A model generated the notes under the pieces. The model saw only the letters and a list, made by a program, of their open reading frames with translations. It searched no databases and had not been told where the DNA came from. The position numbers and the translations under genes are program-made. DNA of 64,000 nucleotides from Janthinobacterium sp. PC23-8 (GTDB lineage: Bacteria > Pseudomonadota > Gammaproteobacteria > Burkholderiales > Burkholderiaceae_D): assembly GCF_002250505.1 (NCBI RefSeq), contig NZ_NJGY01000003.1, positions 504,460 through 568,459 on the forward strand, written 5' to 3'. Below are positions 26,183-34,060 of the stretch, one piece after another; the stretch's first letter is position 1; each line of letters opens with the position of its first letter.

Positions 26183-27031
26183 TCAGGCTGCCTTGCGTTT
26201 CGCCGCCGGCTTGCGGGCCGGTTTGACCGGTGCTTTCTTCCCCAGGCTCTGCTGCAACAAGGTCACCAGATCGATCACATTGTCCGGCTTTTCCTCTTCC
26301 ACGGCATCGGGTTCCGGTGCGGTAATGGTCCTGGTCTGCCTGGCCTTGATTTTTTTCTTCACCAGCGCCAGCACGTCGTCGCGATAGGTGTCGTGGTATT
26401 GCTCGGGCTGCCATTGCTCGCTCATGCCTTCGACCAGGGACAGCGCCATCTTCAGTTCCTTGTCGGAAATGCCGGCCGTCTTCAGCGTGCTGCCAGGCAA
26501 GTCGAGGTCGTCCATTTCCCGGAGCTCGTCGGCGAAGCGCAAGGTGTTGAGCACGATGGCCTTGTCGATGCACACCAGCGCGCACAGGTGCTGGCGCGTG
26601 CGGATCACCACGTTGGCGATGCCGATCTTGCCCGACTTGCGCAAGGTTTCGCGCAGCAGGGCGTAGACTTTTTCGCCACCCTTGCCGGGCAGCAAATAAT
26701 ACGGGTGCTCGTAATAGGTCAGCGGCACGTCACCGGCATCGACGAAGGTCAGGATGTCGATGGTTTGGGTGGCCTTGACGTTGGCGCGTTTCAAGTCTTC
26801 GTCCGACAGCACCACGTATTCGTCGGGTTTGTATTCATAGCCCTTGATAATGTCGTCCCACGCGACTTCCTTGCCCGTCTGCTTGTTGTAGCGCTTGAAG
26901 CCGATCGGCGCAAAGTCGCGCCGGTCCAGCATGGACAGGTCGAGTTCGTGATCTTTGCTGCCCGAAATCAGCTCGACGGGGATATGCACGAGGCCGAAGC
27001 TGATCGCACCCTTCCACAACGCTCGCTGCAT
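26183..27031 (-). CDS. ku: Ku DNA-end-binding protein
   Basis: A 282-residue bacterial Ku, the homodimer that binds double-strand ends and recruits LigD. The start MQRALWKGAISFGLVHIPV is typical, and the central Ku core is intact. After residue about 255 there is a basic Lys/Ala/Pro tail (KPARKPAAKRKAA), the kind that aids DNA threading and LigD contact. It faces ligD convergently and lies nine bases upstream of nothing on its own strand except the SDR gene, whose stop is at 27040; the two may be cotranscribed from the SDR promoter. Confidence 0.95.
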   Translation of the reverse strand: MQRALWKGAISFGLVHIPVELISGSKDHELDLSMLDRRDFAPIGFKRYNKQTGKEVAWDDIIKGYEYKPDEYVVLSDEDLKRANVKATQTIDILTFVDAGDVPLTYYEHPYYLLPGKGGEKVYALLRETLRKSGKIGIANVVIRTRQHLCALVCIDKAIVLNTLRFADELREMDDLDLPGSTLKTAGISDKELKMALSLVEGMSEQWQPEQYHDTYRDDVLALVKKKIKARQTRTITAPEPDAVEEEKPDNVIDLVTLLQQSLGKKAPVKPARKPAAKRKAA

Positions 27032-27039
27032 GGGCTCTC

Positions 27040-28017
27040 CTATTCGCCCACGCTGCCGGTCACGGGCAGCACGATGCCGGTGATGTAGCTGGAGCAGGCG
27101 GGCGAGGCCAGGAACACATAGGCCGGCGACAATTCCTCGGGCTGGGCCGGGCGGTGCATGTCGGTGTCCTGGCCGAATTTGGTGATCTCATCGGCGGACT
27201 TGTCGGCCGGATTCAAGGGCGTCCAGACCGGGCCGGGCGCGATCGCGTTGACGCGGATGCCCTTTTCCAGCAGGTTGCCGGCCAGCGCTATCGTGAACGC
27301 GTGAATCGCGCCCTTGGTGGTGGAATAGTCGAGCAGGTTTTTCGAGCCTTTCAGGCCCGTCACCGACCCCGTGTTGATAATCGACGCGCCTTTTTTCAGA
27401 TGCGGCAGCACCGCCTTGGCCATATGGAAGTAACCGTAGACATTGGTTTTCATGGTGAGATCGAAACGCTCTTCGGACAGGTCGAGCAGGGACTCGGCAT
27501 GCTCCTGGAAGGCGGCGTTATTGACCAGCACATCGATATGGTTGAACTTGGCCATGACCTGGCTGATGGCTTCCTGGCAGAAACGCTGCTCGCGCACGTC
27601 GCCGGGGATCAACAGGCAGCTCTGGCCTTCCGCTTCCACGTAGCGCCTGGTTTCGTTGGCGTCTTCGTGTTCGTTCAGATAGATGATGGCCACGTCGGCG
27701 CCTTCGCGCGCAAACAGCACGGCCACGGCGCGGCCGATGCCCGAGTCGCCGCCCGTGATGATGGCGACCATGCCGGCCAGCTTGCCGCTACCGCAATAGT
27801 CGGGCGCCAGAAAACGCGGCTTCAATTGCATGCGCGCTTCACTGCCCGGTTTGTCCAGGTGCTGGGCGGGCAGGGGCGGGGCGGGCTGGCTGCGCTGGCC
27901 GGTCTGCACGGCGTCCTTGCTTTCCTCGCTGGCGGGTCTGGCGGCGTCGCGCGCATCCTGTTCCTGCTGGATGCCGCGCTGCAGATTGCCGGCCGATTGG
28001 TTCAGATTGTCGCTCAT
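27040..28017 (-). CDS. SDR-family oxidoreductase (YghA-like)
   Basis: A 325-residue short-chain dehydrogenase with a 50-residue N-terminal extension rich in Gln, Ala and Pro, typical of the YghA/general-stress type. The cofactor motif is TGGDSGIGRA, the NNAA motif is LVNNAAF, and the catalytic Tyr and Lys are in DYSTTKGA. I start at 28017, where GGAGG lies at ideal distance; that ribosome site overlaps an earlier ATG at 28029. It reads away from the TetR gene and is directly upstream of ku on the same strand, suggesting a shared stress-induced transcript. Confidence 0.9.
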   Translation of the reverse strand: MSDNLNQSAGNLQRGIQQEQDARDAARPASEESKDAVQTGQRSQPAPPLPAQHLDKPGSEARMQLKPRFLAPDYCGSGKLAGMVAIITGGDSGIGRAVAVLFAREGADVAIIYLNEHEDANETRRYVEAEGQSCLLIPGDVREQRFCQEAISQVMAKFNHIDVLVNNAAFQEHAESLLDLSEERFDLTMKTNVYGYFHMAKAVLPHLKKGASIINTGSVTGLKGSKNLLDYSTTKGAIHAFTIALAGNLLEKGIRVNAIAPGPVWTPLNPADKSADEITKFGQDTDMHRPAQPEELSPAYVFLASPACSSYITGIVLPVTGSVGE

Positions 28018-28116
28018 GCTGGCCTCCATGATAGTCAGTCTCCAGTATTGGGGTAGCTGCCTTGCAACACGGTGCGCTTGCTAACAGAGTGGAAAAATCC
28101 GTCACAAAGTTATATG

Positions 28117-28127
28117 ATGACTGTCAT
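28117..28127. promoter_or_regulatory. Palindrome between SDR and TetR genes
   Basis: ATGAC-T-GTCAT is a perfect palindrome 16 bp upstream of the TetR start, in the divergent promoter region. It is a plausible operator for the TetR-family regulator. Confidence 0.4.
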
Positions 28128-28143
28128 TATTGCAGGAGGCGAC

Positions 28144-28689
28144 ATGAAAGTGAGCAGGGAACAGGCGGCGCTGAACCGCGAGCGCATCGTCGAGGTCGCC
28201 GCAAAATTGTTCCGCGAAAAAGGCTACGACGGCATCGGCGTGGCCGACCTGATGAAAAACGCGGGCCTGACGCATGGCGGCTTTTATGGCCATTTTGCGT
28301 CCAAGGAAGATCTGATGATCGAGGCCAGCGAGCTGGCGCTGAAAAAGTCGCTGGCCGGCTGGCAGGGCAAGACCTTGCCGCAGCTTCTGGATTCCTACCT
28401 GACAACCCGCCACCGTGATGCCCCGGGCAACGGTTGCCCGGCCGCCGCCATGGGCGCGGACGTGGCGCGCATGCGGCCCGGCGCCCAGCCGGCCTTTACG
28501 CAAGCGACGCGCCAGCAGTTCGAGCTGCTGGCCGGCTTGCTGCCGGACGGCACGCCGGAACAGCGGCGCCAGCAGGCAATCGCCACTTTTTCCGCCATGG
28601 TGGGCGCCATGGTGCTGGCGCGCACCGTCGATGACGAGGCGCTGTCGGCCGAAATCCTTGCCGCTGTCAGGGCGCAACTGCTGACTTGA
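28144..28689 (+). CDS. TetR-family transcriptional regulator
   Basis: A 181-residue repressor-type regulator. The start at 28144 has a strong GGAGG site and begins right before the helix-turn-helix region (RIVEVAAKLFREKGYDGIGVADLMKNAGLTHGGFYGHF split over about residues 13-50). The rest is an all-helical ligand domain with GNGCPAAAMGADVAR. It is divergent from the SDR dehydrogenase and, with the palindrome between them, probably controls it and itself. The inducer is unknown. Confidence 0.9.
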   Translation: MKVSREQAALNRERIVEVAAKLFREKGYDGIGVADLMKNAGLTHGGFYGHFASKEDLMIEASELALKKSLAGWQGKTLPQLLDSYLTTRHRDAPGNGCPAAAMGADVARMRPGAQPAFTQATRQQFELLAGLLPDGTPEQRRQQAIATFSAMVGAMVLARTVDDEALSAEILAAVRAQLLT

Positions 28690-28769
28690 TGGGCTTGCTT
28701 GCCTGCCTGCCCCTGTCAGTCGGCCTCGGCGCATGATAGGCTTCGGTTTTCAGATTTTGGGATCGCATC

Positions 28770-30410
28770 ATGCTGCACTGGCTCAGGCATTACCGGCGTC
28801 CTCTGTTGGCGGGGGACATTACCGCCGGTATCGTGGTGGCCATGATGATGGTGCCGCAAGGCATGGCCTACGCGCTGGTGGCCGGCCTGCCGCCCGTGGT
28901 CGGCATCTATGCCAGCATCTTGCCGCCGGTGCTGTATGCCTTGTTCGGCAGCAGCATGACCCAATCGGTGGGGCCGATGGCCATCGTCTCGCTGATGACG
29001 GCCGCTGCCCTGGCGCCGCTGGCCGATCCCGGTTCTACCCTGTATATCGTGCTGGCCGCGCAACTGGCCTTTATCAGCGGCGTCGTGCTGCTGCTATGCG
29101 GCGTGCTGCGCCTGGGCTTTATGGCGAACTTTTTGTCGCGCCCGGTGATCAGCGGCTTCAGCAATGGCGCCTCCATCCTCATCATCTGGGGCCAGGTCAC
29201 GCCTTTGCTGGGCGCCACCTGGCCGCACTGGCACGGCCCCAGCATGGCGCTGGGCCTGGTCAGCCTGGCGTGCCTGTGGCTGGCCAGACGCTACCTGTCG
29301 CGCTTGCTGCAGCGCTGCGGCCTGGGCAAGACGGCCGCCGAGGTCGGTGCGCGCCTGGCGCCGATGCTGCTCGTCATCACCGGCATTGTGCTGGTGACCT
29401 ATGGCGGCCTGGACCGCATGGGCGTGCAAGTGACGGGTCATGTGCCGAACGGCTTGCCCGGCCTGAACCTGGCCACCTCCGGCGCCCACTGGCGCACCCT
29501 GCTGTCGCCGGCGCTGCTGATCGCCTTTATCATTTTCCTGATGAGCATGTCGGCGGCCCAGACCCTGGCGCAAAAGCGCGGCGAAAAGTTGCATACCAAC
29601 CGCGAATTGCTGGGCCTGGGCGCGGCCAACGTGGCCAGCGCCTTGTCGGGCGGCTTTCCCGTCACGGGCTCGATTTCGCGTTCGGCCGTCAACTTCCAGG
29701 CCGGCGCCAACACCCCGCTGGCCAGCATCATCACGGCGGGCCTGCTGGCGCTGGCGCTGGTGGCGCCCACCGGCTGGCTGGCGCTGTTGCCGCTGCCCGT
29801 GCTGGCGGCCACCATCATCTTTGCGGTGGCCAACCTGATCGACTGGGATACCCTGCGCATGGCCTGGCGCTACGATCGCAGCGATGCGCTGGCGCTGCTG
29901 GCCACCACGGCCGGCGTGCTGGTGCTGGGTGTGGAGGCGGGCGTGGTGATCGGCGTGCTCTTGTCGATGGGCACCCTGATCTGGCGCGCCAGCCGGCCCC
30001 ATATCGCCGTGCTGGGCCGTATCCCCAACAGCGAGCACTTCCGTAACATCGAGCGCTACGAAGCGCACACCGTGCCCGACCTGCTGTTGCTGCGCATCGA
30101 CGCCGGCCTGTTCTTCGGCAATGTCGAAGCCGTCACCGAGCGCATCGAAGACGAGCTGCGCGGCCACCCGACGGCGCGCCACCTGCTGCTGGTGCTGTCG
30201 GCCGTCAACCAGATCGACAGCACGGCCCTGTTTGGCCTGATCGAACTGAACAGCTCCCTGGCCAAGCGCGGCATCAGCCTGAACCTGGCCGAAGTCAAAG
30301 GCCCCGTGATGGACCGCCTGCGCCAGAGCAGCCTGCTGAAAGAGCTGAGCGGCAAGCTCTACCTGAGCACGGCGCTGGCGACGGCGGACCTGAGCGCAGG
30401 CAAGGCATGA
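28770..30410 (+). CDS. SulP-family anion transporter with STAS domain
   Basis: A 546-residue SLC26/SulP permease. The N-terminal signature DITAGIVVAMMMVPQGMAYALVAGLPPVVGIYASI is present in pieces across residues 16-50, with about twelve to fourteen membrane segments to about residue 415. A cytoplasmic STAS domain follows (residues 440-540; LLRIDAGLFFGN; SAVNQIDSTALFGL). Members carry sulfate, bicarbonate or dicarboxylates; no carbonic anhydrase is adjacent and the substrate is not clear. Its stop overlaps the following small gene (ATGA). Confidence 0.92.
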   Translation: MLHWLRHYRRPLLAGDITAGIVVAMMMVPQGMAYALVAGLPPVVGIYASILPPVLYALFGSSMTQSVGPMAIVSLMTAAALAPLADPGSTLYIVLAAQLAFISGVVLLLCGVLRLGFMANFLSRPVISGFSNGASILIIWGQVTPLLGATWPHWHGPSMALGLVSLACLWLARRYLSRLLQRCGLGKTAAEVGARLAPMLLVITGIVLVTYGGLDRMGVQVTGHVPNGLPGLNLATSGAHWRTLLSPALLIAFIIFLMSMSAAQTLAQKRGEKLHTNRELLGLGAANVASALSGGFPVTGSISRSAVNFQAGANTPLASIITAGLLALALVAPTGWLALLPLPVLAATIIFAVANLIDWDTLRMAWRYDRSDALALLATTAGVLVLGVEAGVVIGVLLSMGTLIWRASRPHIAVLGRIPNSEHFRNIERYEAHTVPDLLLLRIDAGLFFGNVEAVTERIEDELRGHPTARHLLLVLSAVNQIDSTALFGLIELNSSLAKRGISLNLAEVKGPVMDRLRQSSLLKELSGKLYLSTALATADLSAGKA

Positions 30411-30796
30411 TGATGGAATTGAATGTGCACGGCGAAGCCGTCGCCATCGCCTCGCTGCAGGATTTGCAGCAAGCGCTTGCCCGCGCGCAGTCGCTGGTGC
30501 AATGCGAATTGTGGCTGACCATGGCCGAGGATGCCGAGCAGGGGCCTGCCCTGTGCCTGCTGAAGAATGGCGGCAGCGCCTGGCTGATGTATCTTTCCGG
30601 CCAGGACGATGCCAGTTTTCACTCGCTGGGCGACGAGGAGGAAAAGGGCGATTGCAGCTACTGGCTGGCCAACGGTCAGGTCGATGCGTATCCGGCCGCC
30701 TGGTGTATCGACATGGCGCTGTGCCATCAGGCGCTGGCTGCATTTTTCAAGAGCAACGGCGCCAGGCCCGAAGCGGTCGCATGGCAGCGAGATTGA
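30407..30796 (+). CDS. Small acidic protein, possibly Imm1-like
   Basis: A 129-residue acidic cytoplasmic protein coupled to the SulP gene by ATGA overlap. There is no signal peptide or membrane segment. A central block (NGGSAWLMYLSGQDDASFHSLGD) and a C-terminal block (GQVDAYPAAWCIDMALCHQALAAFF) recall the Imm1 family of immunity proteins of polymorphic toxins, where a strand, a HS-G turn and a closing helix with a terminal W recur. The match is from memory and weak. No toxin gene is next to it, although the T6SS lipase cassettes begin 230 bp away on the other strand. Confidence 0.6.
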   Translation: MMMELNVHGEAVAIASLQDLQQALARAQSLVQCELWLTMAEDAEQGPALCLLKNGGSAWLMYLSGQDDASFHSLGDEEEKGDCSYWLANGQVDAYPAAWCIDMALCHQALAAFFKSNGARPEAVAWQRD

Positions 30797-30802
30797 TGGC
30801 TG

Positions 30803-30949
30803 TCAGCTGAAAGGCAATACCTTTTCCAGCGCCACGCTGGCCAGCATCAGGCCTATGGGATGCGCACAAGCCGCTTCCTGCACGGCCACAGTACGCAGCG
30901 CCCGGAGCTTGTCGATATCAAGTGGCAGGGCGGGGCGCAGTTCGGTCAT
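30803..30949 (-). CDS. Doubtful small ORF after tli4 copy 1
   Basis: A 48-residue frame beginning MTELRPALPLDIDKLRALR, downstream of the first immunity gene on the same strand. It lacks a good ribosome site and resembles nothing I know. The frame is open twenty codons further upstream. It could be a small gene, a decayed remnant, or chance. Confidence 0.25.
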   Translation of the reverse strand: MTELRPALPLDIDKLRALRTVAVQEAACAHPIGLMLASVALEKVLPFS

Positions 30950-31028
30950 GGGTATTGTCCAGAAAAAAATCGATGCTGGCAGCAAGGTTTTATCTTGCAA
31001 ACGGGACAAACTCTGCGATGATCCATCC

Positions 31029-32141
31029 TTACTGCGCGGGTTTGTCCGGGTCGATATAGTAGGACCCTGGCGGCGCGCCCGGTACCTTGACGCGGAATTT
31101 CAGGCTGGAAAGGAGTTTGTCCCACAGGGCGATGGCTTCGTCATCGGTGAGCGAGGCGGCTTCAGCCGCGCCTACTCTGTTGTGTGCCACTTTGCTATAC
31201 AGCTTGGCTTCCAGGACAGACGGGTTGGCTATATTCTTGGGCTTGCCGACCAGTGCCCATTCAAAATCATGTACGCCATCGGGGCGCCGGATCAGTGATT
31301 CTTCGCCCTTCCAATGTTGCACAGTGCGCTTGCCTTCACGCAACAAGTTACGCTTGGGGTAAGTTTCCCCCTGTATGTCCTTGGCACCTTGTATGCGATT
31401 GAGCAAGGATAATTCTCCACGCAGTCGCTTCTCAAATTCCTCCGGGGGATAGTCGCCGTATGCATCCTTGTTGGAACTGACCGAAAAAGTTATATCAGGA
31501 ATGCTAGGGAAATAAATGCCGACATTGTCAATCTCTTGCTTTTTATATAAATTTTCTGCCAAGAATCCGTGTTCTACGCAAATTCCGGGATCCGAAGGAA
31601 CTTCCTCAGTATCCCGTAAGCGTATGTTATTGGCGAGTTTTAGTTGTCGGTCAGCAATTTCTTCTTCTTTTTCTCCCTTCATTATACTTACAGCATCTCC
31701 TGCAATAAATGTAAAATCTCCTTTTGTAATATAGGTTTTAAAAAATAGAAATTTCATTTCTTTACCATGGATGCTGGTGTAGTAGCGTAATTGCCAGCTA
31801 TTTACAATTGGGCCTTCTTTGTTGTAAGTAATTTCCGCGGTTTTATTTTTAAAGAATATTTCTTCTATATCTTTTTTTATTTTAATATGTAAATCATAAA
31901 ATAATATTTTTTCAACATCAATGGTGTGGGTGCCAATAATTAGTTTTGACTCCGCTGGCACTTCCAAGGCATAGCGACCAAAGCATAGTAATTTTGTTTT
32001 TGAAAAAATATTAATTAATCGGCCATTTAACTTTATATTTCCAGTCACTACTTCCTCCTTGGGTGTGGTGTTTTGTGTGCAACTGTTTATGATGAAAAGT
32101 AGGAAAATTATTATAATATATCTTGTTGGGATAATTTTCAT
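31029..32141 (-). CDS. tli4: T6SS immunity lipoprotein Tli4, copy 1
   Basis: A 370-residue periplasmic immunity protein for the adjacent Tle4 lipase. It has a lipoprotein signal (lipobox INSC at about 18-21). The N-terminal domain contains the Tli4 hallmark LLCFGRYALEVP and the C-terminal domain is conserved (WKGEESLIRRPDGVHDFEW; LTDDEAIALWDKLLSSLKFRVKVPGAPPG). The first two thirds is AT-rich compared with the neighbours, while the last 150 bp is GC-rich and nearly identical to copy 2. The start overlaps the tle4 stop (ATGA), as needed to keep toxin and antidote in step. Confidence 0.87.
   Translation of the reverse strand: MKIIPTRYIIIIFLLFIINSCTQNTTPKEEVVTGNIKLNGRLINIFSKTKLLCFGRYALEVPAESKLIIGTHTIDVEKILFYDLHIKIKKDIEEIFFKNKTAEITYNKEGPIVNSWQLRYYTSIHGKEMKFLFFKTYITKGDFTFIAGDAVSIMKGEKEEEIADRQLKLANNIRLRDTEEVPSDPGICVEHGFLAENLYKKQEIDNVGIYFPSIPDITFSVSSNKDAYGDYPPEEFEKRLRGELSLLNRIQGAKDIQGETYPKRNLLREGKRTVQHWKGEESLIRRPDGVHDFEWALVGKPKNIANPSVLEAKLYSKVAHNRVGAAEAASLTDDEAIALWDKLLSSLKFRVKVPGAPPGSYYIDPDKPAQ
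31069..31162. repeat. 94-bp block identical in both tli4 genes (first copy)
   Basis: This stretch of the tli4 3' end matches 37060-37153 base for base by my reading, although the upstream parts of the two genes are clearly diverged. It covers the codons for the last immunity-domain helix and the KVPGAPPG motif. Confidence 0.75.
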
Positions 32142-34060
32142 TTTTTATCCCAATCAGCCAGTTTTGCGATTTTAACTATGGAGTAGAGCATTGATGCAAG
32201 TACATTTTTATCCAAGTAGCTGTCCTGATGTTCGTAGCCAGTACCTGCTTCTACGCCATGGCGAAAAATTTTCCCGGTAACGTGACGAGCCGATTGCACT
32301 GCAGGCACCGTTTCATCTCCACTCTCTTTTGCAGGCTGCAATTTAAGTTTTAATATATGCGGTCCCGCTTTGACCTTTAGAATTCCTTTTGCGTCGTCGC
32401 TGATTAGAGTCCATTTTTCTGCGGGAGGAGGGGTAAATTTCTTGAAAAAGTCTATCAATCCTCCACCCATGCCGTCAGTAACTTTGAAAATAACCTCGCC
32501 ATAAGATAGGTGCTTTCTTGATTCGCAGTAACTGGCATATGTTATTTTGTGGAAATATTTTTCAATAGACTGTGAAAATGCAAAAGCATCCTTTTGTCTC
32601 TGAATAACATTTTCTATTCCACCTCCATTTTCATTGGAAATATTTGCAGGGTTTACCCACAGTGGGTTGATAAGGCGCCACCAATTATTTTCCGGTTTCA
32701 GATAAATGCTATCGAGTGCATTTTTCCCTTCTTGCGGCCAGCTCCATAAAATCTGATCGTTATTGTCAACAACTTTGAGCCAATGTGCTCCGTAGGCGAT
32801 GCCCGGCATCATTTCCAATGCAGCCGGTGCATTCGCTACCATTGCGGTCGCATGCTCTCCGTCAATACCTAGAACTTGTGCGGTCTTCTTGTTGAACGGT
32901 CCGGATTTTTCCAGAAAACCGAAACGCATGCGTTTATAGGCGCTTGCTGCTCCTATCGATGGCATGACGTTATGATAAATCCCCAGTACTTTTATTTCCT
33001 TGTCGTTGACAAGATTTCCATAATTTGGATGCATCAAGGCGCGGGCAAGCAGGCCTCCCATACTATGCGTGACGAGGATGATTTCGTCGCATTTGAATCC
33101 ACATTCGACATAACCTTTGATAAGGCCCCGTATTCGTTCAGCGATGACGCCAGCGGACACAGCATTGCTCTGCAAGAAGTTGTAACCCATGGCATGCACC
33201 GGGTACCAGCAAGGAGAGATTTTTTTCAGGTCAGCCTCGGTAATTGCTGCGCCATTTGTGGCACCAAAAGCAGTGGGAGCTTGTATCAGTAGTTCTGAAA
33301 TTTCAGGATACGGCCCTTGACTCTTCTTGGTGTTCATAGTTTTTGCCTGCCAGTGGGGGAGCACATTATTTTTTCTAACAATGTTATTCATGAAAAATTC
33401 TGCCGTCTTGAGCATTTCACCATAAGCTCCAATGAAAAGTATCTCGCTCCAACCGCGCCAACGTGCAATTTGTGCAGGAGTTTCACGCAAGTTCAGAGGC
33501 AAGTCGGTATCCAATACGCCGGGCATTTTATACGTTGAATTTTCTTTGCGTTTTTTAGCGCTTACCGCAATAAGAGGTGGCACACCTGCAAAATCATTTG
33601 GAATGTTGGTATGGCGAAGATCGAAAAGTCCGGTAAGACTGCCACTGGGATCAAATCTTCCTTTATTTGTGCTGTAAATATAATATTCCACCTCGGTTTC
33701 ATTCGGGTCAAGAGCGAGTTGCCGGTCTCTTGGCGATGCATTTTTATACCATCCTCCTATGTTATAACCTTCGACGACGCTCCATTTTCCGGCGGCAGTC
33801 ATCATGTCATCGGGCCGCCAGGAAATGTTATCGGTCTTATCCAGATATTTTTGACGCGTTTTGCTCATTCTTAAATTGCTGCCCATAACCCCTGGCAAAA
33901 AAATTATAGGAATTATTTTTTTGGGTGGAAGGGTCACGTCATGACGCACCGTATCTTTTATCTCCGTCAGATTCACCGTATATTCCGCCCAGCCGCCGAC
34001 AGTCTGATGAAACTCACCCTGATGATTGCCATGCTCATTCAGGTCGTTATCGTCGCTCAT
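32138..34060 (-). CDS. tle4: T6SS lipase effector Tle4, copy 1
   Basis: A 640-residue alpha/beta-hydrolase effector of the Tle4 family (the TplE type of Pseudomonas), expected to be delivered by VgrG and to attack phospholipids of target cells. An early strand (IIPIIFLPGVMGSNLRMS) supplies the oxyanion region. The nucleophile is S333 in VTHSMGGLLARAL. Late segments (AKESGDETVPAVQSARH; GYEHQDSYLD) hold the probable catalytic Asp and His. There is no signal peptide, as expected. Base composition is much lower in GC than vgrG. It is coupled by ATGA to vgrG upstream and to tli4 downstream. Confidence 0.9.
   Translation of the reverse strand: MSDDNDLNEHGNHQGEFHQTVGGWAEYTVNLTEIKDTVRHDVTLPPKKIIPIIFLPGVMGSNLRMSKTRQKYLDKTDNISWRPDDMMTAAGKWSVVEGYNIGGWYKNASPRDRQLALDPNETEVEYYIYSTNKGRFDPSGSLTGLFDLRHTNIPNDFAGVPPLIAVSAKKRKENSTYKMPGVLDTDLPLNLRETPAQIARWRGWSEILFIGAYGEMLKTAEFFMNNIVRKNNVLPHWQAKTMNTKKSQGPYPEISELLIQAPTAFGATNGAAITEADLKKISPCWYPVHAMGYNFLQSNAVSAGVIAERIRGLIKGYVECGFKCDEIILVTHSMGGLLARALMHPNYGNLVNDKEIKVLGIYHNVMPSIGAASAYKRMRFGFLEKSGPFNKKTAQVLGIDGEHATAMVANAPAALEMMPGIAYGAHWLKVVDNNDQILWSWPQEGKNALDSIYLKPENNWWRLINPLWVNPANISNENGGGIENVIQRQKDAFAFSQSIEKYFHKITYASYCESRKHLSYGEVIFKVTDGMGGGLIDFFKKFTPPPAEKWTLISDDAKGILKVKAGPHILKLKLQPAKESGDETVPAVQSARHVTGKIFRHGVEAGTGYEHQDSYLDKNVLASMLYSIVKIAKLADWDKK

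Noticed and set aside
29094..30743. A 549-codon minus-strand frame across the SulP gene
   Set aside because: Antisense shadow; composition is Gln/Arg/His-rich and the SulP gene is complete on the other strand.
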